DNA of 62,723 nucleotides, taken from contig MABC01000071.1 of the NCBI GenBank assembly GCA_002162925.1, positions 1-62,723 of the forward strand. Reading direction: 5' to 3'. Below the pieces are notes generated by a model that was not told the origin of the DNA, searched no databases, and saw only the letters and a program-made list of their open reading frames with translations. Each line of letters begins with the position of its first letter. The stretch's first letter is position 1. A program made the translations under genes and the position numbers. Of the stretch, positions 32,483 through 41,865 are shown piece by piece. Source of the stretch: Thalassotalea sp. 42_200_T64 (GTDB taxonomy: Bacteria > Pseudomonadota > Gammaproteobacteria > Enterobacterales > Alteromonadaceae).

Positions 32483-33745
32483 CTAAATCTTTTTCTTACG
32501 TTCAGCAGTATCTCTGATGTAAGACGCCCACGCACGCGCGGCTTTTTTCGTTTTAGGATCAGCTTGTGCTTTTTTAATCGCAACCGTCGCTTGTTTATAT
32601 TTTTCCTGGTAGAAGTAAGCTTCAGCCAAGGTCATATAAACACGACCTGAGTTCTCAATACCTAAATCGATAGCTTTTTGCAGCGCAACTGTGGCCGCAT
32701 TGTACTGCTCAGATTGCTGTAACAACATGCCTTGACGGCGGTAGTGTTTTGGATTGTTAGACAGTTTCGCCGTTTCACCAAAGTATTTAGCTGCATTTTC
32801 AATCTCTTGCGAGGCATGAAAGGCATTTGCCATGGTGTAAAGGTTTGTATCTGTTCGCGCAATCAACCCACTATCGATGTACTTTTCCAGTAATTTAGCT
32901 GATTTATGTGGCACATCATTGGTGGCATATAAATTAGCAAGGGTTTTAATTTCTGACTCTTTAGTCAGGAAACCTTGCTTGTAAGCTAAATCTAAGGTGT
33001 AAAGTGCTTTGGTGTAGTCTTCAACTAACATGTAAAACATGCCTAATTGAGTCCACCATTGCTTATTCTCAGGGAATATTTGCACCACTTCTTCAAGTAC
33101 TTTAACCGCTGGTTGATATTGTTTACGTTCGTAATAAGACGTTAACTTTAAGATGTATGGATTCTGATTCGGCTTTTCAAACAAAGCAATCGCTTTATCG
33201 GAAGGACCGATCATTTTATCCAATTGTTTCAACTCATAATGAGCCTGGGCAATTTTTACATAAGTATTGGCGTCTTCTTTACAGGTAAAGTCCATCCAAG
33301 CTTGATAATTCTTCAACGCATTTTTGTATTGCTTTTCTTGCATTTGCAAGTCGGCCAATAACTTAATGGTATCGGAATGCTCTTTCTCGTTAAGAACCTT
33401 GTCCTTTACCGAACTTTTCAGATAAGGAATTGCCTTTTTCGAATCATCACCACCTTTCATTGCATACATATTTGCAATAAAGCGATCAAGATACGCGCGG
33501 TCATATTCCTTGCTGGTTTCAATATCTAGCAATATGGTAATCGCATCATCAACCCGATCTTCAGAATAGGCAGTAAAAGCTTTACCCACTTTTTTACCTA
33601 CCGAAGGACCAACGATCTTAGTACGAGCTTTCTTCTTGCCTACTTCCTTAGGACAAGCCGCTGCATAAGCGTCGGCTGTCATAGGAATAGTAGTCGTAGC
33701 TACAAACGCAACCATAATTGAAGAACTGATAAGTTTTTTTAACAT
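32483..33745 (-). CDS. TPR protein of the TonB2-type system
   Basis: A periplasmic TPR protein of 420 residues with a signal peptide (cut near ADAYAAACP, about residue 29). Repeated 34-residue helices are visible (PYILKLTSYYERKQYQPAVKV, then KQWWTQLGMFYMLVEDYTKAL, each cut here to its core). Homologues close the ExbB-ExbD-TonB operons of Vibrio and Alteromonadales and are needed for some TonB2 functions. It overlaps tonB by one base and is the last gene of the operon. Confidence 0.85.
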   Translation of the reverse strand: MLKKLISSSIMVAFVATTTIPMTADAYAAACPKEVGKKKARTKIVGPSVGKKVGKAFTAYSEDRVDDAITILLDIETSKEYDRAYLDRFIANMYAMKGGDDSKKAIPYLKSSVKDKVLNEKEHSDTIKLLADLQMQEKQYKNALKNYQAWMDFTCKEDANTYVKIAQAHYELKQLDKMIGPSDKAIALFEKPNQNPYILKLTSYYERKQYQPAVKVLEEVVQIFPENKQWWTQLGMFYMLVEDYTKALYTLDLAYKQGFLTKESEIKTLANLYATNDVPHKSAKLLEKYIDSGLIARTDTNLYTMANAFHASQEIENAAKYFGETAKLSNNPKHYRRQGMLLQQSEQYNAATVALQKAIDLGIENSGRVYMTLAEAYFYQEKYKQATVAIKKAQADPKTKKAARAWASYIRDTAERKKKI

Positions 33746-34371
33746 TACTGTGCTCCCCCTTCCTGGTTCATCTTGAAGTCAAGTTGTACTGTCATACCTG
33801 GTTGTACAACCGGTTTGCCATCAACCATTTTCGGTTTGTATTTCCACTTGCGAAGCGCACGTTTGGCTTCTTTATCAAAAACACGTTTTGGTTGAGCTTT
33901 AATGATTTTTACGTCTTCCACTCCACCGATTAAGTTGATGGTAAAGCTCAATTGCACCCAACCTTCTTTACCGTCTCGCGCTGCTTGTATTGGATATTTT
34001 GGTTCAATACGAACGATTGGCGTTGCTTCACCGTCGCGACCAAAACCAGCACCTGGTCCTTCCATACCTGCCGACGCGCCTGATAACTGAACACCTGGTA
34101 CGTTAAACGTCATACCTGCGTTGTCGTTACTAACTTCCGGCGTTGGAGCCTGTGGCTTCGGCGGAGTTTTAGGCGGCGGTGGCGGTGGTGGCGGCACGCG
34201 TCTGCGCTGTTGTACATTTGATTTAGGTGGCGAAGAAATAATATCTATAATGATCTTTTCCTGATCATCAACATTACGCTTTGCACCACCCGAAATCAAG
34301 AATGCCATAAAGACAAACAAACCAAATGTTACAGCAACGCCCAATAGTATCGATACTAAAAAGCGAACCAT
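33745..34371 (-). CDS. tonB: TonB family energy transducer
   Basis: TonB-like protein of 208 residues. One membrane anchor (FLVSILLGVAVTFGLFVFMA, residues 4-23) is followed by a periplasmic proline region with a run of eight prolines near residue 62, a short Gly-rich linker, and the TonB C-terminal fold with PKYPIQAARDGKEGWV and KRALRKWKYKP. The spacer is short as in TonB2-type proteins. It lies two bases after exbD in a tight operon. Confidence 0.92.
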   Translation of the reverse strand: MVRFLVSILLGVAVTFGLFVFMAFLISGGAKRNVDDQEKIIIDIISSPPKSNVQQRRRVPPPPPPPPKTPPKPQAPTPEVSNDNAGMTFNVPGVQLSGASAGMEGPGAGFGRDGEATPIVRIEPKYPIQAARDGKEGWVQLSFTINLIGGVEDVKIIKAQPKRVFDKEAKRALRKWKYKPKMVDGKPVVQPGMTVQLDFKMNQEGGAQ

Positions 34372-34373
34372 GA

Positions 34374-34778
34374 TTAACCACCCGTCGCTGCAGCAATGGA
34401 AATCTTATCGATGCCTGCATCCTTGATTGCATCCATAACTTTCACAACTACACCATGTTTAGCGCCTTTGTCAGCCTGAATGATTATTATGTCAGTTGGT
34501 TGTTCAGCCAATAGTTTTTCGATGTTGGCGGAAACACGCTCTACATCGACCATACGTTTGTCCATCCAAATTTCACCATTCTCACGAATAGCAATAAAGA
34601 TGTTCGCTGTAGGTTTACTAGTTGCTTGAGCCGCTTTCGGCTTTTGCACATCAATACCAGCTTCTTTTACGAATGAAGTGGTAACGATGAAGAAGATAAG
34701 CATGATAAACACGATATCTAACATCGGTGTCATATCAATTACTGCGTCTTCGTCTTCACGTTTTATTTTACGAGCCAT
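34374..34778 (-). CDS. exbD: Biopolymer transporter ExbD
   Basis: A protein of 134 residues with one membrane helix (MLDIVFIMLIFFIVTTSF, residues 18-35). The conserved membrane aspartate is in DMTPMLDIVFI. A periplasmic domain follows (ADKGAKHGVVVKVMD). With ExbB it forms the proton-driven motor for TonB. It starts 12 bases after exbB. Confidence 0.94.
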   Translation of the reverse strand: MARKIKREDEDAVIDMTPMLDIVFIMLIFFIVTTSFVKEAGIDVQKPKAAQATSKPTANIFIAIRENGEIWMDKRMVDVERVSANIEKLLAEQPTDIIIIQADKGAKHGVVVKVMDAIKDAGIDKISIAAATGG

Positions 34779-34790
34779 TAGAAAATCTCT

Positions 34791-35315
34791 CTAGTGATGA
34801 GGTAAGCTATCGATCAGCTTAGCCTTCGCCATTTTAACTTTTGCGTCCAGTCTAGAGCTAAAAAACACTCCAGATAGTGCTGCAACCATACCTGCCATAG
34901 TAGGAATTGTTGCCATTGAGATACCCGACGCCATTAAGCGTGGGTTACCTGTGCCTTGCACTGCCATAACTTCAAATACTGCAATCATTCCGGTTACAGT
35001 ACCTAACAGGCCGATAAGGGGACACATAGCCACAATTGTTCTGATTGTTAGCATCCGCGCGTCTAATATCTCTGTCGCTTCAGAAATCCATGTATCTCTA
35101 ATTCTGTGGGCGTACCAAGATGTCGTGTCAGTTCTAGCGTCCCATTTAGCGATAATATCTCGCTTAATTGCTGGGTAAACCGCTGATAAGAACCAATACT
35201 TCTCGATCATAAGAATCCACATTAAGAAGAGTGCCATGGCGACAAAGTATAATACGTTACCGCCAGTGGCAATAAATTCCCTGACAGATTCCCAAAGCTC
35301 TATCAGGAAAATCAT
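34791..35315 (-). CDS. exbB: ExbB-type proton channel protein
   Basis: MotA/TolQ/ExbB channel of 174 residues, the short ExbB2 form. Membrane helices lie near residues 18-38, 95-117 and 130-155, with the conserved core PLIGLLGTVTGMIAVFEVM and MATIPTMAGMVAAL. Its start overlaps the stop of the longer ExbB-like gene upstream by one base. Confidence 0.93.
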   Translation of the reverse strand: MIFLIELWESVREFIATGGNVLYFVAMALFLMWILMIEKYWFLSAVYPAIKRDIIAKWDARTDTTSWYAHRIRDTWISEATEILDARMLTIRTIVAMCPLIGLLGTVTGMIAVFEVMAVQGTGNPRLMASGISMATIPTMAGMVAALSGVFFSSRLDAKVKMAKAKLIDSLPHH

Positions 35316-36670
35316 TACTGTTTCTCCTTCTCGGCGATAGAAGCAACGATACCGGCGCTTTGCTCGTCAAGGATATGGAAGATTGATTTACCACGACTCG
35401 CCACAATAGAGTGAACCAGGATAAGCGGTAAAGCAGCGATTAGACCTTGGGCTGTCGTGACAAGTGCCATCGAGATATCGCCAGCCATGATTTTCGGATC
35501 ACCTGTACCGTATAGAGTGATTGATTGGAATGTACCGATCATACCAACAACGGTACCTAATAGACCCAATAGCGGAGCAATAGCAGCTAAAATCTTAATG
35601 ATGTTAATACCACGTTCAATTTTTGGCGTTTCACGTAAAATAGCTTCATCTAATTTAAGCTCTAATGACTCAGCATCGATGCCTTTGTTGTCATAGTATA
35701 CTTTTAACAGACGACCCAGAGGGTTGTTGGTATTCGGTTGTGAAGTATTTTTAAGTTGTGATTTAATTTTCGCACCCATGGTGCCTAAGAAAATCATACG
35801 TTCAAGAGCAATTAAGAAACCGAAAGCAAGAACAACGGTGATTACGTAACCCACTGTTCCACCTTGATGGTAACGTTCTTCATAAGTTGCTTTTTGCGTT
35901 TCCAGGTTAAGAATTTGACCTTTTGACGGATCAAGGTATAACGCAGAATAACCTGAAGAGTTAGCAAGGAACGGTGAAACTTCACCTAAAATGCTACCAT
36001 CAGGTTGCTTACCTAGCGGTTGAATTTGACCGGCAGAATCGTTGTAGTTTAAGTAACCTTGGTCTGAAATAAGGTTAAATGAACCAATACGAGTCACTTG
36101 GGCTGAACCTTTTGAACCGTCAAGTTGGGTAACTTCAGATTCGAAAGTAACAATTTTTCCTGATTCAGTCATTTCAGTTTGCATCGCAAACCAAAGTTCT
36201 TCAAGCTCAGATAATACTGGAATTTCTTTAGCATTTGCCAGTTTATCAAGAACCGCTTCACGACCTGGGTATTGCGCACTTACAATTGAAGTAGCGATAC
36301 GGCCATAGGCATTACCTGATGCACGACGAACGACACCGAACATTTCCCCTAAGTCACCTTTTGCAGCTTCAAGCTCGGCTTCTTTAGTGGTTAGCATTGT
36401 TTCGTTGTCAGCAAACTGCTTGGTTAAACGTTTGTTACGAGTTTGCTCTGCGTTTAAGTCTGCATTTGCTTTCTTAACAAGAGCTTGTTTATCAGCACGT
36501 GCTGATAAAAACTCTTGCTCACGTTTTTTATCAAGTTTAGCAACCGAAACGCGATCTGCTTTCACTTGTTTTAATAAGTCGTCTAATTGGTTAGCCGCTG
36601 CATTTGAAGAAATACTAGCCGTTAACGCTAGAGTGGCAGCAATCGCTGCACCTTTAATAAATTTATTCAT
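35315..36670 (-). CDS. TtpC-like long MotA/TolQ/ExbB protein
   Basis: A protein of 451 residues. A signal peptide (ALTASISSNAAAN) is followed by a long coiled-coil periplasmic part (about 30-110, rich in Lys, Glu and Ala), a globular region, then an ExbB-like channel domain from about 265 with APLLGLLGTVVGMIGTFQSI. It matches TtpC, the extra fourth component of the Vibrio TonB2 system. One-base overlaps on both sides link it to the DUF3450 gene and exbB. Confidence 0.88.
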   Translation of the reverse strand: MNKFIKGAAIAATLALTASISSNAAANQLDDLLKQVKADRVSVAKLDKKREQEFLSARADKQALVKKANADLNAEQTRNKRLTKQFADNETMLTTKEAELEAAKGDLGEMFGVVRRASGNAYGRIATSIVSAQYPGREAVLDKLANAKEIPVLSELEELWFAMQTEMTESGKIVTFESEVTQLDGSKGSAQVTRIGSFNLISDQGYLNYNDSAGQIQPLGKQPDGSILGEVSPFLANSSGYSALYLDPSKGQILNLETQKATYEERYHQGGTVGYVITVVLAFGFLIALERMIFLGTMGAKIKSQLKNTSQPNTNNPLGRLLKVYYDNKGIDAESLELKLDEAILRETPKIERGINIIKILAAIAPLLGLLGTVVGMIGTFQSITLYGTGDPKIMAGDISMALVTTAQGLIAALPLILVHSIVASRGKSIFHILDEQSAGIVASIAEKEKQ

Positions 36671-37452
36671 TATTCACCAGCCCCCGCTGCATATACTGGT
36701 AGTTTGAGAACGTCAGGAGCAGTTTGTTTACGCGCCATACGAATTGCTTTGGTGATTGGGCTTAAATACTCATCACCTAAGGCTTTCCAGCTGCGAGAAC
36801 TGTGTTCCCAAATCCAGGCATTTCTTAAATCAAGAGATTGAGCCACCAGCACAGTACGACCCATGTGGACGAAATCTACTGTGATATTTTGCCCTTCAAA
36901 CGCCAAGTCGCCTTGGTATGCTGAGAACATTGAACCGTAATCGGTTTCAATTTCGTATGCTTCTAATACTAAACGGAATTGCTCAGCTACTGAGATACCT
37001 TGACGAGACATAACATCTTTAAGGCGGTCTAAGCGTATTGTACGATCGACCAAGTTTACCGGAATATCAGCGGTAATGAATTGCTCTAATGAGTCAATCA
37101 TTTTGTACATTAAAGGAACAACGCCTTTTTTCGTGTTCTCGATAGTACCAATTTGACGAATTAGAGAATCAATACCTTTTTGTTGGTCATTCACTAATCG
37201 TTGAACGTGATCGTTATATACTTGCAAGTTCTCCGTTTCGTCAACCACTGTACGATACTCAGCTAAAAGCTCTTGAGATTGCTCGTAAATGTTATTGATT
37301 TTTTCTTGAGATTTGCTAGAAGCTTTAATAATAGAAGCTTCACTCTTATGTAATTCCTTAAGGTCTTTAGCTGCAGCGATGCTGCTAGTAGCTAAAGCCA
37401 GTGCGCCAATGATCGACGGTGCGATAAGGCTTTTCTTGCTTATTTTGGACAT
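36670..37452 (-). CDS. DUF3450 family protein, first gene of the TonB2-type operon
   Basis: A protein of about 260 residues with a signal peptide (PSIIGALALATSSIAAAKD). Coiled-coil helices dominate residues 30-105, then a globular domain with RQGISVAEQFRLVLEAYEIE near 155. DUF3450 proteins are regularly encoded with TtpC and ExbB in Alteromonadales, and are inferred to be periplasmic partners of TtpC. The ATG at 37452 is chosen; GGGA lies just ahead, and a TTG three codons earlier is less likely. Confidence 0.85.
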   Translation of the reverse strand: MSKISKKSLIAPSIIGALALATSSIAAAKDLKELHKSEASIIKASSKSQEKINNIYEQSQELLAEYRTVVDETENLQVYNDHVQRLVNDQQKGIDSLIRQIGTIENTKKGVVPLMYKMIDSLEQFITADIPVNLVDRTIRLDRLKDVMSRQGISVAEQFRLVLEAYEIETDYGSMFSAYQGDLAFEGQNITVDFVHMGRTVLVAQSLDLRNAWIWEHSSRSWKALGDEYLSPITKAIRMARKQTAPDVLKLPVYAAGAGE

Positions 37453-37585
37453 AGTTCCCAACCAATTGCTAATTAACTTTTCCCAAAAAAACCATTAAAG
37501 GGTATTTAAGGACCCAAACACAAACCGTTACAGTGTGTAATTAATTTATGCTCAGTATTTTGAGTTGTTATTTTATAGAGACACT

Positions 37586-37633
37586 ATTTTGTTAACCTTG
37601 AATTACAAGTTAAACCTGTAAAGTTAACAAAAT
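37586..37633. promoter_or_regulatory. Spaced inverted repeat upstream of the TonB2-type operon
   Basis: ATTTTGTTAAC (37586-37596) and GTTAACAAAAT (37623-37633) are exact reverse complements separated by 26 bases. They lie about 130 bases before the DUF3450 start, a likely operator pair or a mobile palindrome. I cannot name the regulator. Confidence 0.4.
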
Positions 37634-37786
37634 CGTTATTTCTAAGCTGCTTTAATTAATTAAAGCGCTCTATATAAGACAATAGCTACACGCTAATGTC
37701 AAACATTTTGCTTTCTTTGAATAGAATCAGTCAAAAAACAACCTCTACGGATTATTTTTTAACCACTTAAAGTTTTTACTCTAAAA

Positions 37787-37853
37787 AATATCAAGCAATA
37801 CTCTAGTAATATCAAGCAAATACCCTATCACTTTCAAGTAAATGCTCTAATAT
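37787..37853. repeat. Three phased 21-22 bp repeats upstream of the TonB2-type operon
   Basis: TCAAGCAATACTCTA (37791), TCAAGCAAATACCCTA (37812) and TCAAGTAAATGCTCTAA (37834) recur at intervals of 21 and 22 bases. A weak fourth copy (TTAAAGTTTTTACTCTAA) lies near 37768. Spacing of two helical turns puts the sites on one DNA face. The 37453-38028 gap holds no gene. Confidence 0.55.
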
Positions 37854-38028
37854 CATTTCAACGGCTCCATACCTGTAAAAAGGAAATTCACGCTATTTTT
37901 AACAACCTATCGCGGTCACTTAGTTAAGTATAATACTGAACAGATATTTAGCCATTTTCGGCAGCCATTATTGTTTTACCAGTCGATTCAAATGAACTGT
38001 TACTCTGCTTATTGGGTCAGCGTCAGTA

Positions 38029-38940
38029 TTAAGCCTTGGTAAGCAGTATTTTCCAGGCTAAAATGTTGTTTTTATCATCAACGACTACTGAAAAATCCTC
38101 TATCGTTAACTGATTTTTTTTACATAAGGCGGTAATTTTTCTTTGCTTCACTTTACCAATAGCGGCATTGGCCAGATCGGTTAAACGGGCAATGGAACCT
38201 TTGAGCTCTTGTTCAAAGCCATGAATTATTTCGCCTTGTTTTGACGAGTTCTGTAATACAGCCTTTACAAACAGGTGAAAATTAGTCGCCATAAAGCTAT
38301 TTTCATCCGTTTTTAATAACTTCTCCATGTATTTATTCAATTTATTACGCACACTTTCTGATTTCGGACTGCCTTTTCCCGTTTTTTTAAGCTCAGATAA
38401 TAATTGTTTAACAATCGTCACCCCCCCTGATTTACTCTGTAAGCCAAGTGACATACGTAAGATAGCAAGATTAGGTTTAACTATGATTGAGTCAGTATGA
38501 TGACAAATAAATTGCGCTTGACCAGTTGCGGCAAGAACACGAGCAACTTCGGCGAAAGATTTTGTTAAATTTGAGTATTCAATACCAAATTGAGAAATGA
38601 TTAGGTTGGCAGAATCATCGGTAAAGGGTAATTGCTCACAATTAATGCCACCGATAAAATGAGTTTGCTCTGATTTATTTTGCAATGAATCTTTTATTTG
38701 AATTTTTGCTAAATCGATTGCATCTATATAAGGGAGGTTGTCTTGACGTACTGCGTCATAAATAAGCCCGACTAACGCACCATTACCTGTGGCGATATCA
38801 ATGACTTTGTCATCCTTATTAAGCACAGAAAATACATCACTCCACACGTTTTTAAGGGTACCCTCATAATTGTCTTTAATATCGTCCCCAAATGAGGTTA
38901 AGTGGCCCTGGCGCCAGTATTGGCTCCAATAATTACTCAT
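38029..38940 (-). CDS. Class I SAM-dependent methyltransferase
   Basis: A protein of 303 residues with a Rossmann methyltransferase domain. The SAM motif is VIDIATGNGALVGLIYD (near residue 46), and an acidic partner YIDAIDLAKIQI lies near 77. LIISQFGIEYSNL fits motif IV. The C-terminal third, rich in Lys and helices, is not recognised. The substrate is unknown. It is transcribed in the same direction as the receptor gene but separated by a strong terminator. Confidence 0.8.
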   Translation of the reverse strand: MSNYWSQYWRQGHLTSFGDDIKDNYEGTLKNVWSDVFSVLNKDDKVIDIATGNGALVGLIYDAVRQDNLPYIDAIDLAKIQIKDSLQNKSEQTHFIGGINCEQLPFTDDSANLIISQFGIEYSNLTKSFAEVARVLAATGQAQFICHHTDSIIVKPNLAILRMSLGLQSKSGGVTIVKQLLSELKKTGKGSPKSESVRNKLNKYMEKLLKTDENSFMATNFHLFVKAVLQNSSKQGEIIHGFEQELKGSIARLTDLANAAIGKVKQRKITALCKKNQLTIEDFSVVVDDKNNILAWKILLTKA

Positions 38941-38958
38941 TGATTGTTTCCTTTATAA

Positions 38959-38986
38959 AAAAAGGCCGCTAAAAGCGGCCTTTTTC
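38959..38986 (-). terminator. Terminator of the TonB-dependent receptor gene
   Basis: AAAAAGGCCGCT and AGCGGCCTTTTT form a perfect 12-bp stem with an AAA loop. It lies 30 bases after the receptor stop codon. Confidence 0.85.
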
Positions 38987-39015
38987 AATCTACTAGGTAT
39001 TCGCTACATAAGTTC

Positions 39016-41865
39016 TTAGAACTTGATGTTATAGCTTACACGCACGTCACGACCGAAGTTGTTGTACAAGTTAGCATCATCCCAAGTACCAACATCTGAT
39101 AATACAGGATCTTCATCAGCTACGTTGTTCACTTGTAGAGTTAATGCACCGTAGTTACCCGCGTCGTAGGTGTAAGTTACATGGTGAATTAACCAAGAGT
39201 CAAGATCACCTGTTTCTCTACCTGGAGTAGTACTATTGGTAGTAGACGCAGTGTATTGTGAAGTCCATGCCAAGCTATGGTCACCCATGGTCCAACCAAG
39301 AGTCGCGTTAGCTTTGTGATCTGGAGCACCTTGAGCACCGGAGAAATCAGTACCAGCTTCAGAGTAATCCAATACGAATGAATTAATCATGTTGAAACGG
39401 AAATCACCAAAGTTAGTTTCCATGCTGGCGTTGAATGTTACGTCAACACCTTCAATTTCAAGTGAACCATCAACGTTTTCATAACCAGTACCCGCTTCTA
39501 AAAGCTTGCCATCTTGAGTACGAATCAGGTAGAAAGTTTCATTAGTTACGTCAGTACCAAATGCTTTAGCAGTGATGTCACCATTTTCTTCATCTGTCAA
39601 TAGATCTTGTACTGATTTGGTTTGAATAGCATCGGCGATATCTAACATGAAGTAATCTACTTTCAAGCTAACGTCATCGGTAATGTCCCAAGCGGCACCT
39701 ATGTTAGTGTACTCAGACGTTTCAGCACCTAAGTCAGGGTTAGCTTTGTAGTAGGTATCGTGTTGTTGTTCATTACAATCTTCTTCAGCTACGCCAAGGG
39801 CTGCACAACCAGTGTAATCAGTTGCATCCTCAGCAGAGAACGTAGTTGCCGCATTAAGCTCATCCAGACCCGGAGCACGGAATGCTTCTGAGTAGGATGC
39901 ACGGAATACCAGACCATCCAATAATTCCCAACGAACCGAGACTTTAGGCGCTGTGTTGTCACCGAAATCAGAGTAATCATCGTAACGAACCGCTAAGTTA
40001 ACTTCTAAGGTATCTGTAACAGGTAAAGCCGCTTCGTAGAAGAATGCGGTGATATCACGTTCACCACTTGCAGAGTTACCGGCAGAGCCACCGATTAAAC
40101 CTGCTTCTGATTGACCATCGTAGGTATCAGAAAACGATACTTCCATGTACTCAGCACCAACGAAATGAGCTACGTCACCACCTGGTAATTCGAACATATC
40201 AAAACCGATGCCACCGTTGTATTGATCAAACGTTGACTGAGAGTTTTGTAACGTGGTTGCTTTCATGTTAGCAACACCAGTAGGAGAAGCTAAATCAATT
40301 CCTTCAGCGATGTTGTATGCTAAACCACCGTATGATAAGTAGTACTCACCAACAGATTTGTTATCGGCAACGTTCCTGTGGTAGTAAACTTCCCACGTGG
40401 CATTGTTCCAATCTAATTCACCACGAAGACCGGTTAGGTAATCTTGGTTGTAATCAGAGATGTTACCATCACGAGTACCGATATCTGCCCAGCGGTAGTA
40501 ACCTGTTGTAGTTTCATAAGCGTAGTCAGCATCCCATACATCAGATTCTGGAAGGTAAACAGCATCGCCATTGTCTTCAAATACTAGTTCGCCATCTGCA
40601 TCACGTTCTTGAGTGGTGCTGTCAAAAGTTTTGCCATTTTCATCATGGGCGTAATACTGAAGAGCACCATCATTATCTGTAAACATTGGTGACCAAGCTA
40701 AACCATCGGTAGTATTAGGGTTAGCAAAACCTACTTGATCATCACCAAACTCAACTGATCCAAATGGGTTTTCTGGATTGTCTGCAGTCATTCCACGCCA
40801 AGGTGCTGCTGGAGGTGCGTAACGACCGAAAGAGTTGTTTTGCACGAACATTGCACGACCAAACCATTCAAGGCCATCGGCAATTTCATAGTTAGCGTCA
40901 ACGAAAACAGTATTACGATCTACTGATGCCGTGTTGTAAGAAACGTTTGCATAAGCATACATACAGTATGTTGAGCCTGGTGACCAATCTAAGTCAGCCT
41001 TAACTTTACGGAATGTATCTGTACCGAATTCAGCAACTTTTGCATCACAAGTAGTTGATGCTTGCGCTTGTGAGAAATCTGGCGCGGCAACGTTTGAACC
41101 GTAGATAGACCAACCACCGGTATCAACGTATGCTTGTGGATCATCACCACGCATTACTGCTTTGGTGTAATCACGGGCGCCATCTGAGATGCCTTTACGA
41201 GACTGGTGATCGAATGAGAAGGTGATGTTACCTTTATCAGTAGAGTAACCACCAATTACAGAGAATTCTTTTGACGTTTGACCGTCGTCTTGGTCACGAT
41301 GACCAGAACCAATGTTAAACTCTAATCCTTCGTAGTTCTTTTTCAAGATGATGTTTACTACACCAGCAATCGCATCTGAACCGTAAGTAGAAGAAGCACC
41401 ATCGGTTAAGATTTCGATGCGCTCAACTGCTGCCATTGGGATAGCGTTAAGGTTAGCAGATTGACCACCAAGCGTTGGAGAACCAGGCATACGCTTACCG
41501 TCTAACAATACTAAAGTACGGTTTGAACCAGCACCACGTAAGTTAATGGTTGCTTGTGATTGCGCTGAACTACCAGAACGTTCTGAGAACGAACCGAAAG
41601 AGTTGAAAGATGAACCACGTAACGCATCGGCTACGCTGAAGTTACCTTCAATTTTCATATCTTCAGCTGTCATCACTGTAACAGGTGAAGCACCTTCAAG
41701 GTCAGTACGCTTGATGCGTGAACCGGTTACTTCAATACGTTCTACTTCTTCTTCAGCTGTTGCTTCTTCTGCCGCGAATGCGTTTGCAGAAATACCAGCT
41801 GTGGCACTTGCACCAAAAACTAATGCAAGACGAACTGCTTTAGCAAGTTTATTATTGCTATACAT
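39016..41865 (-). CDS. TonB-dependent outer-membrane receptor
   Basis: Receptor of about 949 residues. After a signal peptide (ANAFAAEE, cut near 33) a TonB-box-like ERIEVTGSRIKR leads into the plug (TVMTAEDMKIEG, INLRGAGSNRTLVLLDGKR, VERIEILTDGASSTYGSDAI) and a large barrel ending in the usual terminal Phe (VSYNIKF). This is the Ala/Asn-rich Colwellia-Alteromonas receptor type; the cargo (peptide, sugar or chelate) is not clear. The ATG at 41865 is chosen because AGGGAG lies just upstream. With the TonB2-type operon 1.5 kb away it may be a functional partner. Confidence 0.92.
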   Translation of the reverse strand: MYSNNKLAKAVRLALVFGASATAGISANAFAAEEATAEEEVERIEVTGSRIKRTDLEGASPVTVMTAEDMKIEGNFSVADALRGSSFNSFGSFSERSGSSAQSQATINLRGAGSNRTLVLLDGKRMPGSPTLGGQSANLNAIPMAAVERIEILTDGASSTYGSDAIAGVVNIILKKNYEGLEFNIGSGHRDQDDGQTSKEFSVIGGYSTDKGNITFSFDHQSRKGISDGARDYTKAVMRGDDPQAYVDTGGWSIYGSNVAAPDFSQAQASTTCDAKVAEFGTDTFRKVKADLDWSPGSTYCMYAYANVSYNTASVDRNTVFVDANYEIADGLEWFGRAMFVQNNSFGRYAPPAAPWRGMTADNPENPFGSVEFGDDQVGFANPNTTDGLAWSPMFTDNDGALQYYAHDENGKTFDSTTQERDADGELVFEDNGDAVYLPESDVWDADYAYETTTGYYRWADIGTRDGNISDYNQDYLTGLRGELDWNNATWEVYYHRNVADNKSVGEYYLSYGGLAYNIAEGIDLASPTGVANMKATTLQNSQSTFDQYNGGIGFDMFELPGGDVAHFVGAEYMEVSFSDTYDGQSEAGLIGGSAGNSASGERDITAFFYEAALPVTDTLEVNLAVRYDDYSDFGDNTAPKVSVRWELLDGLVFRASYSEAFRAPGLDELNAATTFSAEDATDYTGCAALGVAEEDCNEQQHDTYYKANPDLGAETSEYTNIGAAWDITDDVSLKVDYFMLDIADAIQTKSVQDLLTDEENGDITAKAFGTDVTNETFYLIRTQDGKLLEAGTGYENVDGSLEIEGVDVTFNASMETNFGDFRFNMINSFVLDYSEAGTDFSGAQGAPDHKANATLGWTMGDHSLAWTSQYTASTTNSTTPGRETGDLDSWLIHHVTYTYDAGNYGALTLQVNNVADEDPVLSDVGTWDDANLYNNFGRDVRVSYNIKF

